This document shows, piece by piece, positions 16,219-25,715 of a stretch of 64,000 nucleotides of DNA; the stretch's first letter is position 1, and each line of letters opens with the position of its first letter. The stretch spans positions 1-64,000 of the forward strand of contig JACKMP010000004.1 of NCBI GenBank assembly GCA_024235315.1, given 5' to 3'. Position numbers and translations under genes: made by a program. The notes beneath the pieces were generated by a model that saw only the letters and a program-made list of their open reading frames with translations, searched no databases and had not been told where the DNA came from. Source of the stretch: Chromatiaceae bacterium (GTDB taxonomy: Bacteria > Pseudomonadota > Gammaproteobacteria > Chromatiales > Chromatiaceae).

Positions 16219-17282
16219 GCGCCAAACAACTCCAGGGTGTCGTGCAGCACCAGCTGGGCCGGGAACTGCATGGTAAGGCAGTGCAGGCTGCCACTCTGCA
16301 CGATGATCTGTCGGCAATCGATCGGCATGATCTGACGGTCGGGGAACGCTTCGCCTACGATGGCTATGGCTTCTTCGTCTTGCGGGACATCGTATACCGG
16401 CAGCAGCACCGCATCGTTGACGATCAGGAAATTGGCATAGGTAGCCGGCAGGCGCCGGCCGTTCTCATCCACATGTACGCCGGCAAATGGCAGCGGCAGC
16501 AGGCGATAGGGCTGTCCTTCGCGGGTGGTGAACCCCGACAGCTGCCTCGCCATCTCAGTCAGTGCCTGATGATCCCTGTCGCCGGGTGGCGCTGTCGCAT
16601 GGAGAATCGTCCCGGGGTCGGCAAATCGGGCGAGGGTGTCGATATGGCCGTCGGTGTCGTCGCCGGAGATATCGCCATGATCGAGCCAGAGGAAGCGCTC
16701 GAAACCGAGCCATTCGGTCAACAGGCCTTCGATAGCGGGCTGATTCATGCCGGGATTGCGGTTGGTGTTCATGACCGTCTTCCGCGTGGCCAGCAGCGTG
16801 CCGGCGCCGTCGGTCTCCACCGCGCCACCTTCGAGTACCAGGTCGCGCGGCTGTATCGTGGCCGTACCGAAACTGCCCTTGCGGTGCAATCGTGCGGGGA
16901 TCGCATTGTCCAGCGTCGATTCGAACTTGCCACCCCATCCGTTGAAATGGAAATCGTTCAGCGTGGCACCCGTGTCGCTGAGAACGGTCAGCGGACCATG
17001 GTCGCGCGCCCAGGTGTCGTTGCTGTCGGCGATCGCAAACAGCAGTCGGTCCGTGCGGGCGCCGTTTTCGCACAACAGGCGTTCGACCAATGCTGCGTGC
17101 GGCACCGATTGACAGACTGACAGCAGGAACTCGTGCCCGGTGATGGCGCTGCCGATCGCGGCAAATACCGGGTGCACCACGTCCAGGCGGTCCGCCCAAT
17201 CAGAATCGGCATGCGGCCAGGTCAGCATCACCCCTGACTGAGGCTCCCATTCCGCCGGCAGGCGAAGGGGGCGGGTGGGCAC
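16215..17282 (-). CDS. aguA: Agmatine deiminase
   Basis: A 355-residue member of the guanidino-group-modifying family; it converts agmatine to N-carbamoylputrescine, the step before AguB. Family marks are PAEWEPQSGVMLTWPH at the N-terminus, TWARDHGPL, the GGAVETDG and DHGDISGDDTDGHIDT segments with the catalytic acid and His, and the C-terminal GSLHCLTMQFP with the catalytic Cys. The GTG start shares one base with the stop of the preceding small gene (TAGTG). It forms a polyamine operon with aguB. Confidence 0.95.
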   Translation of the reverse strand: MPTRPLRLPAEWEPQSGVMLTWPHADSDWADRLDVVHPVFAAIGSAITGHEFLLSVCQSVPHAALVERLLCENGARTDRLLFAIADSNDTWARDHGPLTVLSDTGATLNDFHFNGWGGKFESTLDNAIPARLHRKGSFGTATIQPRDLVLEGGAVETDGAGTLLATRKTVMNTNRNPGMNQPAIEGLLTEWLGFERFLWLDHGDISGDDTDGHIDTLARFADPGTILHATAPPGDRDHQALTEMARQLSGFTTREGQPYRLLPLPFAGVHVDENGRRLPATYANFLIVNDAVLLPVYDVPQDEEAIAIVGEAFPDRQIMPIDCRQIIVQSGSLHCLTMQFPAQLVLHDTLELFGA

Positions 17283-17572
17283 TAACGGTGCACTACCACG
17301 TTGATCACGTTTTGGTACTCGAAATAGACCGTGTAACCCGGGTAGACCCAGCGGGTGATCGGTGGCTCACCGACGGCGTCCATTATGGTGGTGGGAGGTC
17401 CGAACTTCTCCTGGACCTGTGTCATGCTGGCGCCGCTTCGTGGGCGCAACACGCCGCTCTCGCTGTTCGCCGGGGCTGTTGTGATCGCATCCAGCAGCAG
17501 GACGTCCGCCTGGGCTGACGCGGTTGCTGTGATGGCGGATGCCAGGACCAGGGCCAAACCAGAGGCTTTCAT
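17282..17572 (-). CDS. Small exported protein upstream of aguA, function unknown
   Basis: A 96-residue protein with a signal peptide (MKASGLALVLASAITATASAQA). The mature part contains RSGASMTQVQEKFGPPTTIMDAVGEPPITRWVYPGYTVYFE, a pattern seen in small SmpA/BamE-like periplasmic proteins, where a helix-turn-strand unit has the motif MTxxQVxxxFGxP. GGGAG lies nine bases before the ATG at 17572; a GTG at 17590 would add six residues. It overlaps the aguA start by one base. A link to polyamine metabolism is suggested only by position. Confidence 0.75.
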   Translation of the reverse strand: MKASGLALVLASAITATASAQADVLLLDAITTAPANSESGVLRPRSGASMTQVQEKFGPPTTIMDAVGEPPITRWVYPGYTVYFEYQNVINVVVHR

Positions 17573-17736
17573 CTTGTTGAACTCCCGCACGAAATTGCTT
17601 GCACAACAGGCGCAGACCGAAACTGATGATCAGGCGCCCGTAACCTGTATCGAGTTTAACCACGAATTCGTGCAGGACAAACCGGTTAGGCGCAAATCGG
17701 CGCGAACGCTCTTCGCTTTGTGATTTAATTCGCCCC

Positions 17737-18984
17737 ATGTTTCACCCGCTCGCCCTGTTTGTCGGCCTTCGCTACACCCGCTCGCGGCGCCGCAATCACT
17801 TTATTTCGTTCATTTCGCTGATCTCGACGCTCGGCATCGCGCTGGGCGTCGTGGTGCTGATTACGGTGCTGTCGGTGATGAACGGTTTTCATAAAGAGGT
17901 ACGTGAACGCATTCTTGGGATGGCTTCACACGGCGATGTCCAGGCACTGGACGGACGCATGGCGGACTGGCCCGAGGCGATGCGCCTGGCGCGCCAGAAC
18001 CCGCGGGTGATCGGGGCGGCACCTTACATCGAGGGGCAGGCGATGCTGAGCCATCGCCGTGAGGTCACGGGCGCTCTGCTGCGCGGTGTCGATCCGGCGC
18101 TCGAACCGGAAGTCGTGGACGTCGCGTCACACATGGTGGTCGGCGCGCTGACTGATCTCGCACCGGGGGAATACCGCATCATCCTCGGGCGGGAGCTGGC
18201 GGAGGCATTGGGCGTATCGGTCGGCGACAAGGTGACAGTCATCGTGCCGCAGATCACGGTCACGGTCGCCGGCAGCGTCCCGCGGCTGAAACGTTTCACG
18301 GTGTCCGGGCTGTTCGAGGTCGGCATGGGCGAATACGACCGTGGTGTGGCCATTGTGCATATCAGGGACGCCGCCGTATTGCAGCAGCTCGACGATGCGG
18401 TGACCGGCGTGCGCCTGCGCATCGACGATGTGTGGCAGGCGCGCCAGGTCGCCTTCGAGCTGGCGGAGTCGCTGAAGGGCCGGTTTCGCGTGCTCAACTG
18501 GACCGACTATCACCGCAATTTCTTCGCGGCGCTGAAGATGGAAAAACGCATGATGGGAGTGCTGTTGTTCTTCATCGTCGTGATCGCCGCTTTCAATATC
18601 GTGTCGACGCTGGTGATGATGGTGGTCGACAAGCAGAGCGACATCGCCATTTTAAAGACGTTCGGCGCCTCGCCCGCACAGGTGATGCGGATCTTCATCG
18701 TTCAGGGGGCTACTCTGGGTGCCATCGGGACCCTGATCGGCACGCTTGTCGGGTTGGTCCTGGCGCTCAACATCGAGTCTGCAGTGGCAGCAGTGGAGGG
18801 CGCATTCGGCGTGCAGTTCATTGATCCAAGCATCTACTACATCGCCAAGCTGCCGTCCGACGTGCAATGGCTGGATGTGGCCATGGTCGGGGTCGGTTCC
18901 TTCCTGCTTAGCCTGCTGATGACCCTGGCGCCGGCCTGGCGGGCATATCGCACCCAACCGGCAGAGGCACTGCGCTATGAGTGA
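17737..18984 (+). CDS. lolC: Lipoprotein-releasing ABC transporter permease LolC/LolE
   Basis: A 415-residue inner-membrane permease that, with LolD, lifts outer-membrane lipoproteins from the inner membrane to LolA. It has the N-terminal RYTRSRRRNHFISFISLISTLGIALGV helix, a large periplasmic domain (about residues 50-255), and three C-terminal helices with the FtsX-type signature (ILKTFGASPAQVMRIFIVQG). Only one permease gene precedes lolD, so it may act as a homodimer (LolF-like) unless lolE is elsewhere. A TGATTTAAT extended -10 lies only seven bases before the ATG, so the mRNA leader may be very short. Confidence 0.93.
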   Translation: MFHPLALFVGLRYTRSRRRNHFISFISLISTLGIALGVVVLITVLSVMNGFHKEVRERILGMASHGDVQALDGRMADWPEAMRLARQNPRVIGAAPYIEGQAMLSHRREVTGALLRGVDPALEPEVVDVASHMVVGALTDLAPGEYRIILGRELAEALGVSVGDKVTVIVPQITVTVAGSVPRLKRFTVSGLFEVGMGEYDRGVAIVHIRDAAVLQQLDDAVTGVRLRIDDVWQARQVAFELAESLKGRFRVLNWTDYHRNFFAALKMEKRMMGVLLFFIVVIAAFNIVSTLVMMVVDKQSDIAILKTFGASPAQVMRIFIVQGATLGAIGTLIGTLVGLVLALNIESAVAAVEGAFGVQFIDPSIYYIAKLPSDVQWLDVAMVGVGSFLLSLLMTLAPAWRAYRTQPAEALRYE

Positions 18985-19660
18985 TGCGCCGGTACTGGCC
19001 TGTGAGCGGCTGTCCAAGGCGTTCGATACAGGGCCTGGCAGGGTCGAGGTGCTGCGCAGTGTCGATTTCGAGCTCGGACACGCCGAACAGGTCGCCATCG
19101 TCGGGGCCTCGGGTTCGGGCAAAAGCACATTGATGCACTGTCTCGGTGGGCTGGAGCGGCCGACGGCTGGCGAGGTCACCCTGCGGGGGCGAGCTTTCAG
19201 TTCGATGGATGAGAAAAGCAGGGGACTGATGCGTAATCACTCGATCGGCTTTGTCTACCAGTTCCACCACCTGCTGCCGGAGTTCAGTGCGCTGGAAAAC
19301 GTCGCAATGCCGTTGCTGATACGCGGCGTTTCGGTCGCCGAGGCGACAGCGCGTGCGATGGCCTTGTTGGAACGCGTGGGTCTGGGCGCGCGGACACGCC
19401 ACAAGCCCGCCGAACTCTCGGGAGGCGAAAGGCAGCGTACGGCCGTCGCGCGTGCCCTGGTATGCAATCCCTCCTGTGTGCTGGCGGATGAGCCGACCGG
19501 AAACCTCGACCGGCAGACGGCCGAAGGCGTCTATGGGTTGCTGTTGGAATTGAATCGCGAACAGGGGACGAGCTTCGTCATAGTCACCCACGACCTCGAT
19601 CTGGCGGCTCGCATGAATCGTGTGCTGACCCTGCGCGACGGGCAGCTTTTTCCCGCCTAG
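18977..19660 (+). CDS. lolD: Lipoprotein-releasing system ATP-binding protein LolD
   Basis: A 227-residue ABC ATPase. Walker A GASGSGKST is at residues 43-51, the LolD-type Q-loop GFVYQFHHLLPEFSALENV follows, then signature LSGGERQR near residue 147 and Walker B CVLADEPTGNLD. The start codon overlaps the last eight bases of lolC, so they are translationally coupled. It energises lipoprotein extraction at the inner membrane. Confidence 0.96.
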   Translation: MSDAPVLACERLSKAFDTGPGRVEVLRSVDFELGHAEQVAIVGASGSGKSTLMHCLGGLERPTAGEVTLRGRAFSSMDEKSRGLMRNHSIGFVYQFHHLLPEFSALENVAMPLLIRGVSVAEATARAMALLERVGLGARTRHKPAELSGGERQRTAVARALVCNPSCVLADEPTGNLDRQTAEGVYGLLLELNREQGTSFVIVTHDLDLAARMNRVLTLRDGQLFPA

Positions 19661-20190
19661 ATTACCGGTGGGTCGATGTTGCGCTTGTCGGCACGTGCCT
19701 TCATTCGCTTGAGCACATGCCAACGCCAGTACAGCCGCATGGCGCAATACCCGGAAACACTGAGCAGGACCCCGAGGACCAGGCTTCCCAGGTACAAGGG
19801 CTTCCAGATTGAGTTCAACTCGGAGGCTATCCATTCGAGCGAAAGCTGAAACTCGCCGACATCCGGCTGTGTGCCGAGAATCCAGGTGCCGACCATATAG
19901 TTGAAATAGAACACCGGCGGCATCGTGAACGGATTGGTCAGCCAGACCAGCGCGACCGAGATCGGCAGATTGACCCGAAACACGACGGCCGAAAAAGCGG
20001 CAGCGACCATCTGTGCGGGGATGGGGATCATCGCCCAGAACAACCCGGTTGCCACGCCGCCGGCCACTGAGCGGCGGTTCAGGTGCCAGAGGTTCTCATC
20101 GTGCAGCAATGCGCCCAGATGCCGAAGATACTTGTGTTTCTTCAGCGACGCCGGGTCAGGCGTATAGCGTTTGATGAAGTGCCTGGGCAT
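19657..20190 (-). CDS. DUF2062 membrane protein
   Basis: A 177-residue inner-membrane protein of the DUF2062 family. Family features are the basic, Trp-containing N-terminal part (LWHLNRRSVAGGVATGLFWAMIPIPAQM), a second hydrophobic stretch (VNLPISVALVWLTNPFTMPPVFYFNYMVG) and a C-terminal helix (PLYLGSLVLGVLLSVSGYCAM) before a basic tail. No function is established. It converges on lolD with a four-base overlap of the ends. The GxWxxN/P pattern before the TNPFT motif is typical of the family. Confidence 0.88.
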   Translation of the reverse strand: MPRHFIKRYTPDPASLKKHKYLRHLGALLHDENLWHLNRRSVAGGVATGLFWAMIPIPAQMVAAAFSAVVFRVNLPISVALVWLTNPFTMPPVFYFNYMVGTWILGTQPDVGEFQLSLEWIASELNSIWKPLYLGSLVLGVLLSVSGYCAMRLYWRWHVLKRMKARADKRNIDPPVI

Positions 20191-20378
20191 ATCGTATGCG
20201 TGTCGGGTGTGCGCGCCAATTCAAGCACGGTTGAAGATGCTTTACTACAACGTCCGCCGGTGGCGAATCTGAAGCCGGGTATTCCAGCATCCGGATATGA
20301 CAGAATAGCCATCGGCCTCGCGCAGCCTGGCCGCATCAGGCCACTTCAGTACCGGCCACCACATTCCAGGGAGGGAGT

Positions 20379-22697
20379 GTGCTGCTACTTGCCGCATCGT
20401 TCGCGCTGGGGACTCTGGCATTCCATCAACTTGCCGAACTTCCGCAAGGATACTGGCTGTTGCCGGGTGCGGCCATTGCCGCGCTGTGCTGGTTCGTCCT
20501 GCGCTCGCGAGTCCTGCTCGCCCTGGTGACCGGTTTTTGCTGGTCGCACGCCTATGCGCTGCTGACCGTCCCCCCGCCTGTTCCGGGACAGCTGCCAACG
20601 ATGCGACTGGTCCTGAGCGGCCAGGTGGTGTCACTGATCGAGAGAAAGGACAGGTTGGCCCGTTTCGTCTTTGCGGCAAGCACGATCGAAGGCCTGGGCG
20701 ACACGATCGAGGGTGACTGGCGCATCCGCCTGAGCTGGCAGGACGCACCGGACCTGCATCCGGGCGACGCCTGGCGATTCGCGGTCAGGGCGCGCGCGGC
20801 TCACGGCTATGCCTCGCCCGGTGCCTGGGACTACGAGGGCTGGCTGTACTGGCAGGGTATTCGTTATTCCGGCTATGTGAGTGCTGACGGGCCGGCTCAG
20901 GCCTTGGACCGTTCACCCTGCTGCTTCCTGCAGCGCTGGCGCGACGCCATCAGCGTCGTCATCGACCGGTCGCCGGTGTCCGCGTTTTCACGGGGGGTGG
21001 TCCGGGCAATCAGCATCGGTGACACGTCCGGGCTGGATGGCGATGTCAGGACATTGTTCCGCGCCACCGGCACCAGCCACCTAATGGCGATATCCGGACT
21101 CCATATCGGCCTGATTGCGAGCCTTGGGCTGGTCGGTTTCTCCGGGTTGTGGCGATGTCTGCCGACTCTGTGCGGTCACATACCGGCGCGCGTGGTGGGG
21201 GCGGGAGCAGGTCTGCTGCTTGCCTTCGGCTATGCACTGATGGCCGGCATGGGTCTGCCGACCCAGCGAGCACTGATCATGCTGTCGCTGCTGGCGTTGG
21301 GGCTATTGCTGCGGCGTGAGGGGAACTCACTGAATGCCCTGGCGGTTGCGGCGCTGGCAGTACTGTTTTGGCATCCGCCCTCGATCATCGCAGCTGGATT
21401 CTGGCTGTCGTTCGGCGCGGTTCTGATCATCCTGGCTGCCTTGCGCCATGCGACCGGCCGGCCCTGGTGGATGCAGGCACTCGTCGTGCAACTGGCACTG
21501 GGCGTGGCCCTGTTGCCTGTCTTGATGTTTTTCGACCTGCCGGTGAGTGTCGTTTCACCACTGGTCAATCTGGTTCTGGTCCCGTTGTTCGGTTTCGTCG
21601 TGGTCCCGGCCGGCCTCGCCATTGCCCTGGTGGCTGGCATCAGCGCCGACGCGGCGAGCTGGCTGCTCGCGCAGCTCGCGGTGTTGCTGGATGCCATACA
21701 CGATGTGCTGGCATGGATCGTCGCCCAGCCCATGCCGGGACTGCCGGCACTACAGGGGTCGCTCTTCGCTTCACTGGCGATCGCGCTGGCGGCAGTCCTG
21801 TTGCTGTCCCCGCCAGGGGTGCCGCTTCGCGGGATTGCGCTGCCCTTGCTGGCCGTGCTGTGGCTGCCTCGTCAACCGGACGTGACGGAGCAGGATTTCC
21901 ATCTTTACCTGCTCGATGTCGGCCAGGGACTGAGCACGGTGATCCTGACCCGACACCATACCCTGATATTCGACTCGGGGCCGGAGTTCAGCAGCGGTTT
22001 TTCCGCGGCGCAGGCGGTCGTGGTCCCGTTCCTCATGACACACGGGCGGCAGCGCATCGATCGCCTGGTACTGAGCCATGGCGACAAGGACCACGCCGGC
22101 GGAGTGGCGCAGTTGTTGTCCACGCTGGATGTCGTGCGTGTGGTGTCCGGCGAACCCCGGCGCGTGGGGCACGGTGCCCTGTCTTGTATCGCCGGCGAGC
22201 GCTGGCAGTGGGACGGCGTACACTTCGAGTTCCTGCATCCGGACGCGGAGCACGTGTTTTCCGGCAATGATGCATCCTGTGTACTGCGGGTCAGCAACGC
22301 GGCCGGCAGTGTACTGCTGACCGGTGATATCGAGCAGCGCGTGGAGCGGCAACTGATCGACAACCCGGGGCTAAGCAGCGATATCGTCGTCGCCCCGCAC
22401 CATGGCAGTCGCAGTTCATCGGCCGAGACCTTCGTCGCGGCGACACAGCCGCGTTACGTCCTGTACTCGGCCGGTTGGGCCAATCGCTACGGTTTTCCGG
22501 CCACCGAGGTACAGGCCCGCTGGTCCGCCGCCGGGGCGCAGGCGATCAATACGGCGACCAGTGGAACCATCAGTTTCGTCTTCTCTGATCGTGACGGTCT
22601 GTCGGTTCCCGGTCTGCATCGGCGGGTGCACCGGCGATTCTGGTGGCACGACAGCGGTTCAGCCGAGGCTCCCCTTGCAGTATCATCCGGCGACTGA
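20379..22697 (+). CDS. comEC: ComEC/Rec2-type DNA internalisation channel
   Basis: A 772-residue polytopic membrane protein expected to pass single-stranded DNA across the inner membrane during natural transformation. Order: short N-terminal helices, the periplasmic OB-like domain (about 70-190), the competence domain with the conserved TGTSHLMAISGLHIGL (written ATGTSHLMAISGLHIG here), many helices, and a C-terminal metallo-beta-lactamase domain with LSHGDKDHAGG (near residue 565), LTGDIE and APHHGSRSS. Start GTG follows AGGGAGG. Whether the strain is competent cannot be told from one gene. Confidence 0.93.
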   Translation: MLLLAASFALGTLAFHQLAELPQGYWLLPGAAIAALCWFVLRSRVLLALVTGFCWSHAYALLTVPPPVPGQLPTMRLVLSGQVVSLIERKDRLARFVFAASTIEGLGDTIEGDWRIRLSWQDAPDLHPGDAWRFAVRARAAHGYASPGAWDYEGWLYWQGIRYSGYVSADGPAQALDRSPCCFLQRWRDAISVVIDRSPVSAFSRGVVRAISIGDTSGLDGDVRTLFRATGTSHLMAISGLHIGLIASLGLVGFSGLWRCLPTLCGHIPARVVGAGAGLLLAFGYALMAGMGLPTQRALIMLSLLALGLLLRREGNSLNALAVAALAVLFWHPPSIIAAGFWLSFGAVLIILAALRHATGRPWWMQALVVQLALGVALLPVLMFFDLPVSVVSPLVNLVLVPLFGFVVVPAGLAIALVAGISADAASWLLAQLAVLLDAIHDVLAWIVAQPMPGLPALQGSLFASLAIALAAVLLLSPPGVPLRGIALPLLAVLWLPRQPDVTEQDFHLYLLDVGQGLSTVILTRHHTLIFDSGPEFSSGFSAAQAVVVPFLMTHGRQRIDRLVLSHGDKDHAGGVAQLLSTLDVVRVVSGEPRRVGHGALSCIAGERWQWDGVHFEFLHPDAEHVFSGNDASCVLRVSNAAGSVLLTGDIEQRVERQLIDNPGLSSDIVVAPHHGSRSSSAETFVAATQPRYVLYSAGWANRYGFPATEVQARWSAAGAQAINTATSGTISFVFSDRDGLSVPGLHRRVHRRFWWHDSGSAEAPLAVSSGD

Positions 22698-22736
22698 ATA
22701 CCAGGTCTGCGAATCGGATTAGGAGCAACGCCCGAC

Positions 22737-23348
22737 ATGCTGGAACTCGTGAAAGCCGGTGGATGGCTGATGTGGCCAATCATTGCCTGCTCGGTGATCG
22801 CGATGGCGATCGTCGTCGATCGGCTTTGGGCCTATCGCCGGCGCAAGGTGTTGCCGGCCAACCTGGTTGCCCAGATCTGGCAACTGCACCAGAAGAAACA
22901 ACTGACTCCTGCGCACATCGCCACAGTGCGCAAGCGTTCACCGCTGGGACGCATCCTCGCCGCGGGGCTGGTGAATAGGAATCACCCGCGCGATGTGATG
23001 AAAGAGGCGATCGAGGAGGAGGGGCGCCAGGTGGTGCACGAACTGGAGCGCTATCTCAACACCCTGGGAACCATCGCCAACATCTCGCCGCTGCTGGGCC
23101 TGCTGGGCACGGTGATCGGGATGATCAAGGTGTTCGCGGCAATCACCAGCGCGGGCGTCGGCAACCCGGCGGTACTCGCCGACGGCATTTCACAGGCGCT
23201 GATCACCACGGCAGCCGGGCTGTCGGTGGCGATCCCTGCGGTCATCTTCCATCGTTACCTGAGCGGCCGTGTCGACCGGATCGTCGTGCAGATGGAAGAG
23301 CAGGCACTGAAGATGGTCGAGGTCATGCACGGTGATCGGGAGAAATAG
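22737..23348 (+). CDS. exbB: ExbB/TolQ-family proton channel subunit
   Basis: A 203-residue MotA/TolQ/ExbB protein with three helices: an N-terminal one (WLMWPIIACSVIAMAIVVDRLW) and two near the C-terminal half (NTLGTIANISPLLGLLGTVIGMIKVF and GISQALITTAAGLSVAIPAVIFHRYL). The TAAG and PLLGLLGTV segments are family hallmarks. AGGAG precedes the ATG. It pairs with the adjacent exbD product to harness proton flow. Position between comEC and lpxK matches the Pseudomonas-type order; no tonB is next to it. Confidence 0.93.
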   Translation: MLELVKAGGWLMWPIIACSVIAMAIVVDRLWAYRRRKVLPANLVAQIWQLHQKKQLTPAHIATVRKRSPLGRILAAGLVNRNHPRDVMKEAIEEEGRQVVHELERYLNTLGTIANISPLLGLLGTVIGMIKVFAAITSAGVGNPAVLADGISQALITTAAGLSVAIPAVIFHRYLSGRVDRIVVQMEEQALKMVEVMHGDREK

Positions 23349-23352
23349 CCGC

Positions 23353-23778
23353 ATGAACCTGCGTCCCCGCCGAGCCGAACCACCGCATGTCGATATCACG
23401 CCGCTGATCGACGTCGTGTTCCTGATGCTGATTTTCTTCATGGTGTCGACCACCTTCGACAAACAGACCCAGCTCAAGGTGGATCTGCCGGAGGCTGGCG
23501 CACCGGAGGTCGCAGAGGAAATCGAGCCGAAAAAGGTCGATATCACCATCGATGCCAAGGGCAATTTCTACGTCAACGATCAGGAACTGGTGAAGCACGA
23601 CGCACAGACCCTGCGTCGCACGCTCCAGAAGATTGCCGACGGACAGCCGGACCTGCCGATTGTCGTGTCTGGCGACCGGAACGCGCCGCTGCAGTCAATG
23701 ATGACGGTGCTCGATGTTGCGGCGCAGCTGAACATGACACGCCTCAGTTTCGTCGCCCGCCAAGCCGAACCCGACTGA
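23353..23778 (+). CDS. exbD: ExbD/TolR-family energy-transducing subunit
   Basis: A 141-residue protein with a single N-terminal helix holding the essential Asp (PPHVDITPLIDVVFLMLIFFMVSTTF) and a periplasmic domain (EIEPKKVDITIDAKGNFYVNDQEL ... DVAAQLNMTRLSFVAR). The ATG at 23353 follows GGGAG; a GTG at 23332 inside exbB would add seven residues. It lies four bases after the exbB stop, and both likely form one motor complex. Confidence 0.93.
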   Translation: MNLRPRRAEPPHVDITPLIDVVFLMLIFFMVSTTFDKQTQLKVDLPEAGAPEVAEEIEPKKVDITIDAKGNFYVNDQELVKHDAQTLRRTLQKIADGQPDLPIVVSGDRNAPLQSMMTVLDVAAQLNMTRLSFVARQAEPD

Positions 23779-23790
23779 CTTTCCCCGCAG

Positions 23791-24807
23791 GTGTTTCGCC
23801 TCGATCGCTACTGGGACACGAAGAACGGGGTTTCCCTGCTGCTTTTGCCGCTTTCGATGCTGTTTGCGGTCGTCGCTGCAACACGGCGCCTGTTGTATCG
23901 AACGGGCTTGATGCACGCGCATCGTTTTGGCGTGCCGGTCGTCGTGGTGGGCAATATCACTGTTGGCGGTACCGGCAAGACGCCACTGGTCATCTGGCTG
24001 GCCGGATATTTACTCAGGCAAGGCTGGAGACCGGGCATTGTGTCGCGCGGATACGGTGGCAAGGCGCGTCATTGGCCGCAGCAGGTGCGTGCGGACAGCG
24101 ATCCGGCGACTGTGGGCGATGAGGCCGTGATGCTGGCCGCCAGCACCGGCTGCCCGATGTGCGTGGGGCCTGATCGTCCGGCGGCAGTCGAGGCCCTGTT
24201 GGCCCATACCGACGTGAACATCGTGATCTCCGACGATGGACTGCAGCACTATGCACTGGCGCGCGATCTGGAGATCGCGGTATTGGACGGCGCGCGCCGC
24301 CTCGGCAACGGTTTCTTGCTGCCGGCCGGGCCGTTGCGGGAACCGCGGTCGCGGCTGAACGGCGTTGATATCGTGGTCGTCAACGGGCAGGGCGAGCAGG
24401 GAGAATGCTCGATGAAGCTGCACCAGCCCGTGGTACGCGCGCTGCACGGTGACCAGTCCGTGGCGCTTTCCGAGTTCGCCGGCCGAGCGGTACATGCGGT
24501 GGCCGGGATCGGCAATCCGCAACGCTTTTTCGACCTGTTGCGGCGCCACCGCATCGAGGTTCATCCGCACGCATTTGCGGATCATCACCCGTTCCGTGCG
24601 GCGGATCTGCAGTTCGATGATGCACTGCCGGTTCTGATGACCGAGAAAGATGCCGTAAAATGCCGGCGTCTGGCGTGTCACGATGCCTGGGTCGTGCGGG
24701 TCGACGCACAACCGGATGCCGGCTTCGTACACCGACTGAACTCTGCACTGAAGGATATCGTTGATGGACAAAAAACTGCTGGACATCCTGGTCTGCCCGA
24801 TCTGTAA
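23791..24807 (+). CDS. lpxK: Tetraacyldisaccharide 4'-kinase
   Basis: A 338-residue LpxK, the membrane-associated kinase that phosphorylates the lipid A disaccharide precursor at the 4' position. The P-loop is VGNITVGGTGKTPLVIWLA (near residue 50-68), and PDRPAAVEALLAHTDVNIVISDDGLQHY carries the DDGLQH motif of the family. ALPVLMTEKDAVKC is the conserved C-terminal segment. The N-terminal hydrophobic helix (LLLLPLSMLFAVVAATRRLLY) anchors it to the membrane. It starts with GTG 12 bases after exbD, and its 3' end overlaps the next gene. Confidence 0.95.
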   Translation: MFRLDRYWDTKNGVSLLLLPLSMLFAVVAATRRLLYRTGLMHAHRFGVPVVVVGNITVGGTGKTPLVIWLAGYLLRQGWRPGIVSRGYGGKARHWPQQVRADSDPATVGDEAVMLAASTGCPMCVGPDRPAAVEALLAHTDVNIVISDDGLQHYALARDLEIAVLDGARRLGNGFLLPAGPLREPRSRLNGVDIVVVNGQGEQGECSMKLHQPVVRALHGDQSVALSEFAGRAVHAVAGIGNPQRFFDLLRRHRIEVHPHAFADHHPFRAADLQFDDALPVLMTEKDAVKCRRLACHDAWVVRVDAQPDAGFVHRLNSALKDIVDGQKTAGHPGLPDL

Positions 24808-24949
24808 AGGCCGGCTGGTGTACAAGCCGCGCGTCGGCGAGTTGATCTGCAAGGTCGACCGCCTGGCCTACCCGATTCGTGACGGTATTCCGGTGATGCT
24901 CGAGCAGGAGGCGCGCCGCCTGCCCGCCGACGAAGAGGTGACGGGCTAG
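24764..24949 (+). CDS. UPF0434/Trm112-family small protein (YcaR-like)
   Basis: A 61-residue protein of the Trm112/UPF0434 family: MDKKLLDILVCPICKGRLVY at the start and LAYPIRDGIPVML near the end. The CPxCK pair is there but the second Cys pair of the zinc site is only partial (one Cys in ELICKVDRLAYPI). AAGGA stands nine bases before the ATG. It overlaps lpxK by 44 bases in another frame and is followed four bases later by kdsB. The function of bacterial members is not firmly known. Confidence 0.93.
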   Translation: MDKKLLDILVCPICKGRLVYKPRVGELICKVDRLAYPIRDGIPVMLEQEARRLPADEEVTG

Positions 24950-24953
24950 TCGT

Positions 24954-25715
24954 ATGGCCGGCTTTCGTGTCGTGATCCCTGCGCGCTTCGCGTCGCAGCG
25001 CCTGCCCGGCAAACCCCTGTTGGGGATCGTCGGCAAGCCAATGATTCGCCACGTCTACGAGCGTGCGCTCGAAAGTGGTGCCGACGAGGTCGTGATCGCG
25101 ACCGACGATGCGAGGATCCGCGCCGCGGCCGAGGGATTTTCCGCCCCTGTCTGCATGACATCGCCGGACCATGTCAGCGGCACGGATCGCATCGCCGAGG
25201 TGGTCGATATGCTGGGGTGGCCGCCCGACACCCTGGTCGTCAATCTGCAGGGCGACGAACCACTGATGCCCCCGGGGTTGCTGTCGCAGGTTGCCAACGC
25301 GCTGGAGTCGCATGCCGACGCAGAAATGGCGACGCTTGCGGTGGCCTTGTCCGATCCGGCGCAACTGTTCGACGCAAATACGGTAAAGGTCGTGAGCGAT
25401 TGCCACGGCTATGCGCTCTATTTCAGCCGGGCGACCATACCCTGGAAGCGCGATGTCTTCGACAAGGCCGTTGTTCCCCAGCCGGACTGGCTCGGCGGGG
25501 TCTACCGTCACTTGGGCATCTACGCCTACCGTGCGGGTTTTCTCACTGGCTACGCAAAGCTCCCTGTATCGCCGATCGAACGTTTCGAGTCGCTTGAACA
25601 ACTGCGCGTGCTGTGGAACGGTGGCCGGATTGCGGTGGACGTCGTCTCCGATGCGCCGCCCGCCGGGGTCGATACCCACGAAGACCTGGCGCGGGTGATC
25701 GCCGCGCTAAGCTGA
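24954..25715 (+). CDS. kdsB: 3-deoxy-manno-octulosonate cytidylyltransferase
   Basis: A 253-residue CMP-Kdo synthetase, which activates Kdo for lipopolysaccharide core assembly. Motifs: VVIPARFASQRLPGKPL at the N-terminus (nucleotide binding), ATDDARIRAAAEGF, MTSPDHVSGTDRIAEV, VNLQGDEPLMPP and GGVYRHLGIYAYR. Its end overlaps the convergent 96-residue gene by nine bases. It is the last gene of the comEC-exbBD-lpxK run. Confidence 0.96.
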   Translation: MAGFRVVIPARFASQRLPGKPLLGIVGKPMIRHVYERALESGADEVVIATDDARIRAAAEGFSAPVCMTSPDHVSGTDRIAEVVDMLGWPPDTLVVNLQGDEPLMPPGLLSQVANALESHADAEMATLAVALSDPAQLFDANTVKVVSDCHGYALYFSRATIPWKRDVFDKAVVPQPDWLGGVYRHLGIYAYRAGFLTGYAKLPVSPIERFESLEQLRVLWNGGRIAVDVVSDAPPAGVDTHEDLARVIAALS